Assembly: GCA_016200895.1 (NCBI GenBank)
Contig: JACQDX010000148.1
Location: 1 to 64,000, forward strand
Length of the DNA stretch: 64,000 nt
From: Burkholderiales bacterium
GTDB taxonomy: Bacteria; Pseudomonadota; Gammaproteobacteria; Burkholderiales; Burkholderiaceae_D
Reading direction: 5' to 3'
Shown: positions 9,133-18,079 of the stretch, in pieces
How positions within the stretch are numbered: position 1 is the stretch's first letter
How the letters are laid out: each line of letters starts with the position of its first letter
Program-made: the position numbers and the translations under genes
The notes under the pieces: generated by a model
Seen by the model: the letters and a program-made list of their open reading frames with translations, nothing else
The model's database searches: none
Told to the model about the DNA's origin: nothing

Positions 9133-9319
9133 AATTTTGTCTCAAAATTATGCAGACAGTGGCTCAACGGAGGATGTACATGTGGGATTGAGCGGGGCGA
9201 CAAGGTGACCCTCGGGAACCTAAGAATACCAGTCGTTTCTCGACTGGGACGAGTTACAACGCGGATGAAAAAATCGCCCTGCTTAGCGGTTTAGTGTAAG
9301 CTAATTCCCGGATAATACG

Positions 9320-9350
9320 AAAAAACCCGCAACAATATTGCGGGTTTTTT
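9320..9350. terminator. Bidirectional hairpin terminator
   Basis: AAAAAACCCGCAA pairs with the matching TTGCGGGTTTTTT side around a short loop (9321-9350). It sits between two converging genes and gives a U-tract in both directions. The stretch 9133-9319 before it holds no recognisable gene. Confidence 0.85.
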
Positions 9351-9388
9351 GTATGCTGCTTTGCCGACGGGTGAGCAGACTATTCGAC

Positions 9389-9616
9389 TTATTTGCGTTT
9401 GATAAAATATTCAAACTCTTTGCTGCCTTCCTGATGCGACAACAGTTCATTGCCGGTTTGCTTGGAAAAGGCCTTGAAATCCCTTACCGAACCAGGATCA
9501 GTCGCCAGCACATGCAACACTTCACCAGTGAGCATTTCGGCCAACGCCTTCTTGGTTTTCAAAATTGGAAGAGGACAGTTCAGTCCGCGCGCATCCAGTT
9601 CTTTATTGAATTGCAT
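9389..9616 (-). CDS. TusA-family sulfur-carrier protein
   Basis: A 75-aa protein with the TusA/SirA signature LDARGLNCPLPILKTKKAL near the N-terminus. Its Cys in CPxP carries persulfide sulfur or shapes the active surface. A longer frame opens at 9697, but GGGGA lies six bases before the ATG at 9616 and the family begins there. Family members act in sulfur relay for tRNA thiolation, molybdenum cofactor or redox regulation. Which one applies here is not evident, and no sulfur-relay neighbours are seen. Confidence 0.88.
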   Translation of the reverse strand: MQFNKELDARGLNCPLPILKTKKALAEMLTGEVLHVLATDPGSVRDFKAFSKQTGNELLSHQEGSKEFEYFIKRK

Positions 9617-9952
9617 GATTTCCCCAGTAATACAAATTGAGTAAGCTAATTCGCCCGACAATTGATGCACCAATTCTACCGGAATTTTCATTCGCATGGT
9701 GCATCGCAGCAGACTAACAACAAAAGACCAAATATTTTACAAAGTTTCCGCACGAAAATGGTGCAAAACATAAGAATCTTCGTCTACAGCCTACACTCTC
9801 ATCTTAGACAGTAAACTTACTCCTGGCTTACTTATTGAAGATATTTCACCAAAACAATTGTTAAACTGGTTTTTTTATTAGCAACTACACATAAATCTGC
9901 ATGCACTTGGTCTGATAGCCCGCACATTGTTTTGCATTGCAAAAGACCCAAG

Positions 9953-10471
9953 CTATTTACTTTCCCACTCTCTGTACACAGGTTCCAGGCCACGCTTACG
10001 CATCCAGTCAGCCATGGCATGACCAGTACCTGCATTCCAGGGCCTGAGTTTTTCAGGTTCTATGAGGCGGTATTCCAGCAATTCTGGCGAGAGGCTGACT
10101 GTGCCTGATGCCTTGACGTGATAGGCAATGATGAGTTCATTCTTTCTGATGAATTCATAGACGCCAATCAAGGTAATTTCATCGGCATCCAGATTGGTTT
10201 CTTCCTTGAGTTCGCGGGCCACGCCTTGTTCCGGGGTTTCATCGCGCTCCATGAAGCCGGTGATCAGGGCAAATGTGTTTTCTGGCCAGGCAGCATTACG
10301 TGCCAGCAGTATCTTGTCTTCAAATTCGACCAGGGCTGCCAGCACTGGCAAGGGATTGTCCCAGTGGGTCCAGTGGCCTTCAGGGCAGGCCAGCCTGAGC
10401 TTGCCTGCTTCCTGTTCATCGGGACGTTCTATCAGGGATGTTGCACACACCGGGCAAAACTTTATTTCCAT
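9953..10471 (-). CDS. Nudix hydrolase with N-terminal zinc ribbon
   Basis: The 172-aa protein opens with a zinc-ribbon (CPVC at residues 6-9 and a later CPEGH) followed by a Nudix domain that hydrolyses nucleoside-diphosphate-linked compounds. The Nudix box is GFMERDETPEQGVARELKEE with the catalytic REL-x-EE core. The usual Gly three residues further is Asn here. The layout resembles NudC-like or ADP-ribose-type Nudix proteins, but the substrate is uncertain. The start lies eight bases after the stop of the GNAT gene, so the two are cotranscribed, downstream of alaS. Confidence 0.88.
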   Translation of the reverse strand: MEIKFCPVCATSLIERPDEQEAGKLRLACPEGHWTHWDNPLPVLAALVEFEDKILLARNAAWPENTFALITGFMERDETPEQGVARELKEETNLDADEITLIGVYEFIRKNELIIAYHVKASGTVSLSPELLEYRLIEPEKLRPWNAGTGHAMADWMRKRGLEPVYREWESK

Positions 10472-10478
10472 GCTAACC

Positions 10479-11015
10479 TCAAGTTTCCCTCATCGGTATC
10501 ATCGCCTGCTTGGGATGCAGGCGCGCCATGGCATAGCTGTCGACATATTCACCGTTGCGAAAAGCATAGGCACGCATCGTGCCTTCGACATCGAAGCCGA
10601 AACGCTTGTACAAACGTATGGCAGCAGTATTATCGCAAAATACGGTGAGCTCTATGCGCAGGACATTGAGCCAGTTATCTGATATATGCAATAACTCGGT
10701 CAACAAAGCCGTGCCTATGCCTCGACCATTAAAAGAATCTGCCACGCCCATGCCCAGGCTGGCGACATGCTGGCGTCTTTGCTTTTTTTCAAGATGCAGG
10801 CTGGCAGAACCGACCACCACGCCATCATAGATGGCGACCAGACGGGTGTCTTTGGGGTCAGTCTTTTCCAGCCGCTCCTGCCACATCTCCAATGATGGAT
10901 GTGGCAGTTGCAAAGTACCTGCATAGGTGCCGCCGCTGGCGAACACCCTTTGCAGTTGGGCCGCATCTGAAACTTCAGCGCGACGTATATGTATCATAGA
11001 CGTGAAGTTACCCAT
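10479..11015 (-). CDS. GNAT-family N-acetyltransferase
   Basis: This 178-aa protein transfers an acetyl group from acetyl-CoA to an amine. The acetyl-CoA loop is visible as MGVADSFNGRGIGTALLTELL, followed by the family's NTAAIRLYKRFGFDVEGTMR motif, a layout close to YhhY-type and ribosomal-protein-type acetyltransferases. GGAGGG lies eight bases before the ATG at 11015, which overlaps the end of alaS by 22 bases. A second Met (10997) lacks a site of its own. Coupled to alaS and the Nudix gene. The acceptor substrate is unknown. Confidence 0.88.
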   Translation of the reverse strand: MGNFTSMIHIRRAEVSDAAQLQRVFASGGTYAGTLQLPHPSLEMWQERLEKTDPKDTRLVAIYDGVVVGSASLHLEKKQRRQHVASLGMGVADSFNGRGIGTALLTELLHISDNWLNVLRIELTVFCDNTAAIRLYKRFGFDVEGTMRAYAFRNGEYVDSYAMARLHPKQAMIPMRET

Positions 11016-13606
11016 TCTGTCACACCCTCCAAGGCTTTTGTCAGACCGCTGGCGTCCGTACCACCCGCTTGCGCCATATCAGGACGGCCACCACCTTTGC
11101 CACCAACTTGCTGGGCTACAAAGTTAACCAGGTCACCGGCTTTGACTTTGGATGTGGTATCCGCCGTCACACCCGCAATCAGGCTGACCTTGCCGTCATT
11201 GACTGCTGCCAGCACAATGGCTGCTGTTTTCAGCTTATCTTTGAGTTTGTCCATGGTTTCACGCAGGGCTGTCACGTCAGCGCCTTGCAGCGTGGCTGCC
11301 AGCACCTTGATGCCTTTAACATCCACTGCCTGGCTCACCAGATCATCGCCCTGGCTAGACGCCATTTTGGATTTCAGTGTAGCCAGTTCTTTTTCCAGCG
11401 CCTTGACATGATCCTGCACTTGCCCGATACGCAATGTCAATTCTTCTGGCTGGGTTTTCAGGGCTGCTGCAGCTTCATTGATACGGCTGTTCAGGTTTTG
11501 TACCAGCGTCAGCGCAACTTCACCAGTCACGGCTTCAACACGGCGGATACCGGCAGCTACGCCACCTTCAGCAACAATCTTGAACAGACCGATATCGCCA
11601 GTGCGGGATACGTGCGTACCACCGCACAGCTCACGCGAAGAACCAATATCGAGCACGCGCACTTCATCGCCGTATTTTTCGCCGAACAAGGCCATCGCGC
11701 CATGCTTGACCGCATCGTCATAGCCCATGACCTGTGCCTGGGTAGCGGCGTTCGCCAAAATCTCACGATTGACGATGGTTTCTACCTGACGGATTTCATC
11801 CGCAGTCATAGGACCATTGTGGCTAAAGTCGAAGCGGGTTTTTTCCACATCCACTAGTGAGCCTTTTTGTGAGACATGGCTGCCCAATACTTCACGCAAG
11901 GCCTTGTGCATCAAATGCGTGGCGGAGTGATTGCGCATGGTTTGTGCGCGGATTTCCTGGTTCACTTCTGCCTTGAGATTCTGTGCAATAGCCAGGCTAC
12001 CGGATTTCAATGTACCATGGTGACCGAATACATCGGCTTGCACTTTGAGCGTATCGCTGACTTCAAATACCGTACCATCAGCCGTCACCAGAACACCGGA
12101 GTCACCAGCCTGACCACCTGATTCAGCATAGAAAGGCGTCGTGTCGAGCACTACAATAGCTTGCTGGCCAGCCTTGATTTCATTGACGGCACTGCCATCA
12201 ACATACAGGGCAACAATCTTGGCTTCATGCTGCAATTGATCGTAGCCGACGAATTTGGTTTTGTCGCCGCTGTATTCCATTGCAGCAGCCATCTTGAATT
12301 TGCCGCCTTCACGTGAATTCGTGCGCTGCTCTTCCATCGCCACGTTAAAACCAGCTTCATCCAGCACGACTTCGCGCTCACGGCAGATATCTGCGGTCAA
12401 GTCCAGCGGGAAGCCGTAAGTGTCATACAAAGTGAAAGCTGTTCTGCCGTCAAGATTCTTGCTGTCCTTGGCAAGTGCTCCCTCCAGTATCTTCATACCG
12501 TGTTCCAGCGTTTCGCCGAAACGTTCTTCTTCTTGTTTCAAAACTTGAGCAACGCGCTCAGCAGCCTCAGCCAGTTCAGGATAAGCAACACCCATTTCCT
12601 TGACCAGATCAGGTACCAGCTTGTAGAAGAAAGGCTGGCTTTGGCCCAGCTTGTGGCCATGACGCAAGGCACGGCGGGTAATGCGGCGCAGCACATAACC
12701 ACGGCCTTCATTACCTGGGATGATGCCATCAACGATCAAGAAGAAGGCACAGCGGATATGATCAGCAATCACTCGCAAGGAATTATGTTCCAGATCCTCA
12801 CAGCCAGTTTCACGCGCAGCGGCCTTGATCAGGTTCTGGAAAGTATCAATTTCATAGTTGGAATGCACATGCTGCAAGACTGCGGACAGGCGTTCCAGTC
12901 CCATGCCAGTATCCACGCATGGCTTAGGCAAAGGATTCAGTACACCTGCTTCATCCTTGTTGAACTGCATGAACACCAGATTCCAGATTTCGATGAAACG
13001 GTCGCCGTCTTCGTCTGGTGAACCTGGAGGTCCGCCCCAGATTTCCGGGCCGTGGTCATAGAAAATCTCGGTACAAGGACCGCAAGGGCCAGTGTCGGCC
13101 ATTTGCCAGAAATTGTCGGATGCGTAACGTGCACCCTTGTTGTCGCCGATGCGAATGATGCGTTCTACCGGTACGCCGATTTCGTTTTTCCAGATATCGT
13201 AGGCTTCGTCATCTTCCTGATAAACGGTGACAGTCAGCTTGTCTTTTGGCAAGCCGTAGACAGAGGTCAGCAATTCCCAGGCGTAGTGGATCGCATCTTT
13301 CTTGAAATAGTCGCCGAAAGAGAAATTACCCAGCATTTCAAAGAAAGTGTGGTGACGCGCTGTGTAACCCACATTTTCCAGATCATTATGTTTACCACCC
13401 GCACGGACGCTGCGTTGCGCTGTCGTGGCCCTGGTATAGACACGTTTGTCCTGGCCGAGGAACACATCCTTGAACTGCACCATACCGGAGTTGGTGAACA
13501 GCAAGGTAGGGTCATTGCCGGGTATCAGGCTGGAAGAGCGCACACGTGTATGGCCCTTGGATTCGAAAAAGCTGAGGAATTTATCGCGGATTTCTGACGA
13601 GTTCAT
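10994..13606 (-). CDS. alaS: Alanyl-tRNA synthetase
   Basis: This enzyme charges tRNA-Ala with alanine and edits misactivated Ser and Gly. It has 870 aa, the normal length. The class II aminoacylation domain starts with the N-terminal EIRDKFLSFFESKGH and contains PTLLFTNSGMVQFKDVFLG and the RHHTFFEMLGNFSFGDYF motif. The editing domain has the zinc-binding HSATH (His560/564) and the later CGGTHV, followed by the C-Ala domain rich in Gly at the end (QVGGKGGGRPDMAQAGG). First gene of a three-gene group with the GNAT and Nudix genes. Confidence 0.98.
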   Translation of the reverse strand: MNSSEIRDKFLSFFESKGHTRVRSSSLIPGNDPTLLFTNSGMVQFKDVFLGQDKRVYTRATTAQRSVRAGGKHNDLENVGYTARHHTFFEMLGNFSFGDYFKKDAIHYAWELLTSVYGLPKDKLTVTVYQEDDEAYDIWKNEIGVPVERIIRIGDNKGARYASDNFWQMADTGPCGPCTEIFYDHGPEIWGGPPGSPDEDGDRFIEIWNLVFMQFNKDEAGVLNPLPKPCVDTGMGLERLSAVLQHVHSNYEIDTFQNLIKAAARETGCEDLEHNSLRVIADHIRCAFFLIVDGIIPGNEGRGYVLRRITRRALRHGHKLGQSQPFFYKLVPDLVKEMGVAYPELAEAAERVAQVLKQEEERFGETLEHGMKILEGALAKDSKNLDGRTAFTLYDTYGFPLDLTADICREREVVLDEAGFNVAMEEQRTNSREGGKFKMAAAMEYSGDKTKFVGYDQLQHEAKIVALYVDGSAVNEIKAGQQAIVVLDTTPFYAESGGQAGDSGVLVTADGTVFEVSDTLKVQADVFGHHGTLKSGSLAIAQNLKAEVNQEIRAQTMRNHSATHLMHKALREVLGSHVSQKGSLVDVEKTRFDFSHNGPMTADEIRQVETIVNREILANAATQAQVMGYDDAVKHGAMALFGEKYGDEVRVLDIGSSRELCGGTHVSRTGDIGLFKIVAEGGVAAGIRRVEAVTGEVALTLVQNLNSRINEAAAALKTQPEELTLRIGQVQDHVKALEKELATLKSKMASSQGDDLVSQAVDVKGIKVLAATLQGADVTALRETMDKLKDKLKTAAIVLAAVNDGKVSLIAGVTADTTSKVKAGDLVNFVAQQVGGKGGGRPDMAQAGGTDASGLTKALEGVTEWVTSRL

Positions 13607-13738
13607 AAATGATGGTTCTAAGCTGAAAAATGGGTGTAACTTCTGATTATACGGTATAAATTCAGCCCGATATCTATGCTAGGCGGTAGCAGATGAGCAA
13701 GTTTGTTGAAAAATCTGGTTAAAAATAGAAGACCTCTC

Positions 13739-13766
13739 AACACAGAGGCACAAAGACACAGAGAAA
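13739..13766 (+). repeat. Dispersed CACAGAG-type repeat, copy 1
   Basis: A 28-base run built from CACAGAG/CACAAAG units. The reverse complement of 51684-51711 matches it at 26 of 28 positions, which shows a dispersed family rather than a chance low-complexity tract. Confidence 0.7.
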
Positions 13767-13881
13767 ATCAGGAGGAAACCACAAAGTATTCCTGAGAGAC
13801 TATCGTTGTTTTATCGTCATCAGCGTGGATGGCGCATACAGGAATAGACAAAAATATGATTATCTTTTTGCAAAAAAAACT

Positions 13882-13909
13882 AAAGCCGCCTGCATTGACT
13901 GGCGGCTTT
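13882..13909. terminator. Hairpin terminator
   Basis: AAAGCCGCC (13882-13890) pairs with GGCGGCTTT (13901-13909) around a ten-base loop, with T-tracts on both strands. It lies about 20 bases after the stop of the minus-strand gene at 13929. Confidence 0.88.
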
Positions 13910-13928
13910 TTTCCTGATGACTTGAGTA

Positions 13929-14249
13929 TCAGCCATCTACACTAGCATTATGCTTTTTATTACGAATCTTCTTGCTCGCGCGGTTTTCTTCATGCTCCAG
14001 CTTCGCACGTTCTGCTTTGGTAACGACACCATCCGCTTTGGCTGTCTGTTTGTCGGCCTCGATTTTGGCTTCGCGTTTTTCCAGGTTGGCGGATTCTTTC
14101 GCGGTCAATGCGCCACTTTCGATACCTTTGGCAACGCGCTTTTGTTGCACTTCCTGGCGTTTATCAATATTCGGGGTATTGGTTTGTGCCAAAACCGAAC
14201 CAGCGATGAGGGTAGCGACAAGTGCAGCAGTAAATTTGACGGATTTCAT
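13929..14249 (-). CDS. Small exported Lys/Glu/Ala-rich protein
   Basis: A 106-aa protein with a clear signal peptide (hydrophobic VKFTAALVATLIAGSVLA, cleavage after LAQ). The mature part is charged and helical with an internal duplication: GALTAKESANLEKREAKIEADK is echoed by GVVTKAERAKLEHEENRASKKI. Similar short periplasmic proteins of unknown function are common in Burkholderiales and other proteobacteria. The pattern suggests two copies of an EF-hand-like or simple helical hairpin, but acidic loop ligands are not obvious. It is monocistronic, with a terminator behind it and the MITE-like element upstream. Confidence 0.8.
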   Translation of the reverse strand: MKSVKFTAALVATLIAGSVLAQTNTPNIDKRQEVQQKRVAKGIESGALTAKESANLEKREAKIEADKQTAKADGVVTKAERAKLEHEENRASKKIRNKKHNASVDG

Positions 14250-14407
14250 GGTTTTTCCTGTTAAGAATGATCTGAGTTAAATTATTTTGTGCTATGAGCA
14301 TGCTGCCCATGCGCCAATAACGAGAGCACCATGCTTCCCGATGACAGCAGAAATGTAATCGATGTAAGAACTCGTAACCGCCGGACTCCACAGTCTTGCC
14401 TGCATAT

Positions 14408-14584
14408 CTAGTGGACTGTAACAGTGGTATCGAGAGTGAAGGACATGTGCCCAACGAATCAGGGCAAGGCAAAATTTGAACAAATAGGCGCAGCGATAGC
14501 GGGGCTATCGCGAGTATTTGCAACGCTGCCGTGATCGTCGCGCGCATGGCAGGCACTCCGATTTTCACTGTTACAGTCCACTAG
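14408..14584. mobile_element. MITE-like element with perfect inverted ends and CTAG target duplication
   Basis: CTAGTGGACTGTAACAGTG (14408-14426) is repeated as its exact reverse complement at 14566-14584, enclosing 139 bases. Read as 15-base terminal repeats (TGGACTGTAACAGTG) flanked by a four-base CTAG duplication, it has the structure of a non-autonomous transposon. CTAG fits the YTAR duplication of IS5-group elements. An internal stem (GCGATAGC 14493-14500 with GCTATCGC 14504-14511, extended by CAAATA/TATTTG) adds secondary structure. No transposase is encoded. Its right end supplies the TAG stop codon of the adjacent barrel gene. Confidence 0.8.
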
Positions 14585-15879
14585 AAGTAATAGCGTGCCA
14601 GCAATTGCCAGCTTTGCATCTGTGGCGCTGCACCGTAATTGCTCAGGACTGTTCCGCTGTTGCGTTGCCATTGCAAGGCGAACTCTGTGTGCTTGAGATG
14701 ATAACGGGCCTCTAGCCACGACATGCGACTGGAATCAGCCAGGTCATAGCGGCTCATCGCAGCCAGGTCCAGATGGTTGATCAGCGCATCCTGCCAGCTT
14801 GCATAGACAAAGACACTGCGCTTGGCCGGTGTCTCTTGTACTCCTTGCAGAAAGCGACGATAGATGCCATAGCTTTGCAGGGAAGTCTGCCCCAGATTGT
14901 TCCATTTTTCCTGATCCATGCCGCCACCGTTGTATTGTAGTTCGGCTGTCAGCGATATCTTGTTGCTGGTGGTATAGGTCAAGCCAGTCGCGCTGTGATT
15001 GCGAAACGCACTGTCATCAGGATAATTCAATCCGATTTGCCGCATGGATTGTGTCAGGCTGGACTGACTACGTCCGCCCGACCATTCGGCAAATACCACC
15101 GTAGAATCATTGAGCAGAGCCGTCAGATTCAAGCCAAATTGCACAGGCTGTTTTTCTGATTTGTACAGCAAGACTTGCGGCGTAATACCGTCCATCACTT
15201 GTTGACTCAAGGCCAGTAGCCAGCGGTTCTGGTCATTGGTTGCCGCAACATCAGGACTAAAACTGGAAGAGTTGCGCTCATCAGCCAGTTTGGGGGAATA
15301 CAAGGCCGTCAAAGAGCCACCGTTCCACAGTTTTTGCGCACGCAGCATGATGCTGCCCTGGCGGTTTTCTTTCAGACTGGCAGGGTCAACCGACACCACG
15401 GAGCGCAAGGCAGAAGTACGAAAATAATCAGTAGGGTTATAACCCAGGGCAACACCATTACGCGCATTGATACGACCCAGGTCCAGTATCTGATCAGTTT
15501 GCACCTGCCAGCTCAGGTAGGCTTCTTTCAGGGTATTGATGCCATGTTGCTGCCCTGTTAGCTGTGGCGGCCAGTTGACATCAAGCCGGTCAGACAAGAC
15601 TGCACGCCAGCCTGACGCGAAGGAATTGTCATATTGCAGGTCCAGCGACAGCCGTTGGAAATGCTGGCTCGCACCACCCAGACGTGCGCGGTTTACCCCG
15701 GCACCGGCTTCGACAAACAGACGCCAGTTGCTGGGCTGCTCAACTGTAGCTGGCATCTGGTCGGCGACTTTCAGCGCATCAAGGTCGGGGTCTTGCTGGG
15801 CATAAGAGTTCAGCGTCAGCAAACCCACGAAGGCAAAAATACCAAATTTAAATGAAAAAAGATTGCAGCGCATCGTCAT
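14581..15879 (-). CDS. Outer-membrane beta-barrel protein, last gene of the LolD/FtsX/LolA-like operon
   Basis: A protein of 432 aa with a signal peptide (FGIFAFVGLLTLNSYAQ) and alternating amphipathic strands throughout. It ends in LLARYYF, the C-terminal Phe used by the BAM complex for outer-membrane insertion. I recognise no named family. The general character resembles DUF1302-like or porin-like barrels. The start at 15879 overlaps the stop of the LolA-like gene (ATGA), and a second Met two codons later is also possible. The TAG stop lies inside the CTAG border of the MITE-like element. It probably provides the outer-membrane end of whatever the ABC transporter handles. Confidence 0.82.
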   Translation of the reverse strand: MTMRCNLFSFKFGIFAFVGLLTLNSYAQQDPDLDALKVADQMPATVEQPSNWRLFVEAGAGVNRARLGGASQHFQRLSLDLQYDNSFASGWRAVLSDRLDVNWPPQLTGQQHGINTLKEAYLSWQVQTDQILDLGRINARNGVALGYNPTDYFRTSALRSVVSVDPASLKENRQGSIMLRAQKLWNGGSLTALYSPKLADERNSSSFSPDVAATNDQNRWLLALSQQVMDGITPQVLLYKSEKQPVQFGLNLTALLNDSTVVFAEWSGGRSQSSLTQSMRQIGLNYPDDSAFRNHSATGLTYTTSNKISLTAELQYNGGGMDQEKWNNLGQTSLQSYGIYRRFLQGVQETPAKRSVFVYASWQDALINHLDLAAMSRYDLADSSRMSWLEARYHLKHTEFALQWQRNSGTVLSNYGAAPQMQSWQLLARYYF

Positions 15880-16682
15880 TCCGGCTTGAAGCGTGGCAGA
15901 TAATCGCGCTGCAACCACTGGTCTGGCACTTCACGCTTAACCAGGTTGGAATAGCGCATCACCGTCACCCAGCCAGGGTCCAGGCCATCGATGATGACGG
16001 TTTCTGTCGGCCTGTCGATGCCCAACTGTTTTTCATAGCGACGGTAGTACGCGGTCTTGAGCAGCTTGCCACTTTCGGTATAAAACTTTGCCTTGACCGG
16101 GTGATTATTGCCAGACTCTATCCACATATCGATGTGATGGTAAGTGGCGTCCGGCGTGCTGGCATTCATGCTCAGCTTGTTGCAATGCTTGGTCTGGCGG
16201 TCGCCATCCTGGGTGTCTTCTTCCACTGCACTCACGGCCTGGTAATCCTTGGCCAGGTTGACGGTGACCACATCACCATTTGATGCCTGGCCCAGCAGGC
16301 GCTGCTGAGGTGACATGCGTATGCTGGCCTTGCTGCTGGGGTCGTAAAACCACAAGTCCTTGCCGCTGAACAGGATAAGCTTGTTGGCGTCTCTCGTCGG
16401 TGCGACATAGCGTATCAGGCTGCGGAACTGGCCACTGTTGGGGTCAGCCTTGGAGTAGATGGACAGGGTGCTGGTGTCTGTCTGTTTGCCTGCACGGTAT
16501 TCGATGAGGGTATTGGTCAGGCCGAAAGGATAATCGGGGTTGCGCACCACATCACTGGCAGCCAGTATCTCTTGCGGGCTTTGGGCAGCCTGCGCTGCCC
16601 CCAATAACAAACCGGTCATGGCAAGGAAAATGACAGACTTCTTCAAATAATTCATGGAGTTTCCCGGTAATTTGTGATTCAT
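15876..16682 (-). CDS. LolA-like periplasmic outer-membrane lipoprotein-sorting protein
   Basis: A protein of 268 aa with a signal peptide (KKSVIFLAMTGLLLGAAQA) followed by a LolA/LolB-type half-barrel domain. Recognisable blocks are SIYSKADPNSGQFRSLIRYV, ANKLILFSGKDLWFYDPSSK and TYHHIDMWIESGNNHPVKAKFYTESGKLLKTA. Such proteins carry lipids or lipoproteins across the periplasm. Two starts are possible: 16682, overlapping the permease stop (ATGA, with GAGG five bases upstream), or 16655, with GGGAA before it. I show the longer. It sits between the transporter permease and the barrel, so it is probably the shuttle between them. Confidence 0.85.
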   Translation of the reverse strand: MNHKLPGNSMNYLKKSVIFLAMTGLLLGAAQAAQSPQEILAASDVVRNPDYPFGLTNTLIEYRAGKQTDTSTLSIYSKADPNSGQFRSLIRYVAPTRDANKLILFSGKDLWFYDPSSKASIRMSPQQRLLGQASNGDVVTVNLAKDYQAVSAVEEDTQDGDRQTKHCNKLSMNASTPDATYHHIDMWIESGNNHPVKAKFYTESGKLLKTAYYRRYEKQLGIDRPTETVIIDGLDPGWVTVMRYSNLVKREVPDQWLQRDYLPRFKPE

Positions 16683-18079
16683 ACATGCCTCAACGCATCA
16701 ACAATCATCAGTCTTGATGCACGATTCGCAGGCAACCAGGCAGAAATCACCGTCACCAGCAACAGACCGATAACGCTGCCTATCAGCAAAGGCATATCTT
16801 GCCATACCCGCACCTGTATCATGTAGGCATACGAATAACCAGGCGGAGTCCACGCTGCACCGCTGTTGTTGATAAAGTAGGCAATCACCAGTGAACCGAG
16901 CAGGCCACATACCGCACCTATTGCGCCCAGCAACACACCTTCACAAAGGAACAGCCTGCGCAAGCCGGAACGGCGCAAACCCATGGCGCGCAAGGTGCCT
17001 ATCTCTACCGTGCGTTCCACCACGGCTGTGCTCATGGTATTGCCGATAGTGAAGAGTACGATTACGCCTATCAGTATGGCGATAAAGCCGAACATGGAAT
17101 CCATGAATTGCACTGTCTGTCCATACATGGGATTGAGCAGCTTGAAGTCGAGCAACTCCAGCTTCTGCCCTTTCACATTCTGATCCAGCAATTGCTGCAG
17201 ACGGGCACGTGCTGCCGGTATCTGCCAGGTATGTTTTAACTGTATCTGTATCGCGGTTACCTGCGCTTTGCCACTACCATAGATCAGCTTTTGTGCCTGG
17301 CTTAAATGCATGGCCATATAAACGTCATCGAGTGCCTTGATACCCATGTTCCTGGCAGTAATGACGTTGAGACTGGCAACATTGGGCGCACCATGTGAAG
17401 TTGCTGCCAACATTTCTATGCGGGTACCCTCTTCCTTGACGGTACTGCCCTGCTCAAGTGCTGACAAGGCCGCGATATCGCCCGGTGCCTGTGCACTGCT
17501 ATCTACTTTATCTGTGGCTTCAGGCGTGTCTTCCTGTTTGCAGTCAGGTATCTGCAAGGTCTTGCACAATTTGATCTTGCGTGCCACGCCTTCACCGATG
17601 ACGACTGCGTCAGGATTGCTGCCATTCAAGGGCAAGGGTTTGGCATAGCTTTGCATGCCATAATCATTCCAGTTCAGCATCTGGTTACGCTCTGGCACAA
17701 CGACACCTAAAGCCAATACTGAACGTGAAACACCGGCAGAAAAATTCCCCGCGAGACCACCAAGCTGCAACGTCGGTGTCACCACCACCAGCATGGGGGC
17801 CAGTTCTTTATCCTGTTTGACCAGCTCGATAATGTGCTGGTAGTCGGCAATGCCATAGGCAGTAGGGTTGTCACCACCTTCAAGGAAATAACCCTGACGC
17901 TGGATTTGCAAGTGGCCGCTGCCCTGGATAAAACCGGTTTCCATGCCATAGGTGATATTGGAGCGGTACCCGCCAAACAGCAGTATGGCAGTCAGGCCCA
18001 CCACCATGGCCAGCAATGTTGTCAATGAACGACGACGGTTCCTGAGCAGGTTGCGCAGGGCGAGAGAAAAAGTCTTCAT
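16679..18079 (-). CDS. FtsX/LolC/MacB-type ABC transporter permease
   Basis: A protein of 466 aa with one N-terminal helix (RRSLTTLLAMVVGLTAILLFGG), a large periplasmic domain with MacB-like character, and three C-terminal helices. The FtsX core is seen in VIVLFTIGNTMSTAVVERTVEIGTLRAMGLRRSGLRRLFLCEG. Proteins of this type pump lipoproteins or lipids out of the inner membrane by mechanotransmission. The periplasmic domain carries an unusual insert (about residues 165-200) with two close Cys (KLCKTLQIPDC). It overlaps its ATPase gene by four bases at one end and the LolA-like gene at the other. Confidence 0.92.
   Translation of the reverse strand: MKTFSLALRNLLRNRRRSLTTLLAMVVGLTAILLFGGYRSNITYGMETGFIQGSGHLQIQRQGYFLEGGDNPTAYGIADYQHIIELVKQDKELAPMLVVVTPTLQLGGLAGNFSAGVSRSVLALGVVVPERNQMLNWNDYGMQSYAKPLPLNGSNPDAVVIGEGVARKIKLCKTLQIPDCKQEDTPEATDKVDSSAQAPGDIAALSALEQGSTVKEEGTRIEMLAATSHGAPNVASLNVITARNMGIKALDDVYMAMHLSQAQKLIYGSGKAQVTAIQIQLKHTWQIPAARARLQQLLDQNVKGQKLELLDFKLLNPMYGQTVQFMDSMFGFIAILIGVIVLFTIGNTMSTAVVERTVEIGTLRAMGLRRSGLRRLFLCEGVLLGAIGAVCGLLGSLVIAYFINNSGAAWTPPGYSYAYMIQVRVWQDMPLLIGSVIGLLLVTVISAWLPANRASRLMIVDALRHV

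Larger units (their letters stand above)
13607..13928. other. Intergenic region with dispersed repeat and terminator
   Basis: About 320 bases upstream of alaS. It contains the 28-base CACAGAG repeat (13739-13766) and the hairpin that ends the next gene (13882-13909). No gene is seen. Confidence 0.6.

Noticed and set aside
14164..14568. 134-codon frame through the MITE-like element
   Set aside because: It runs across the inverted-repeat element and the start of the neighbouring gene and lacks protein character.
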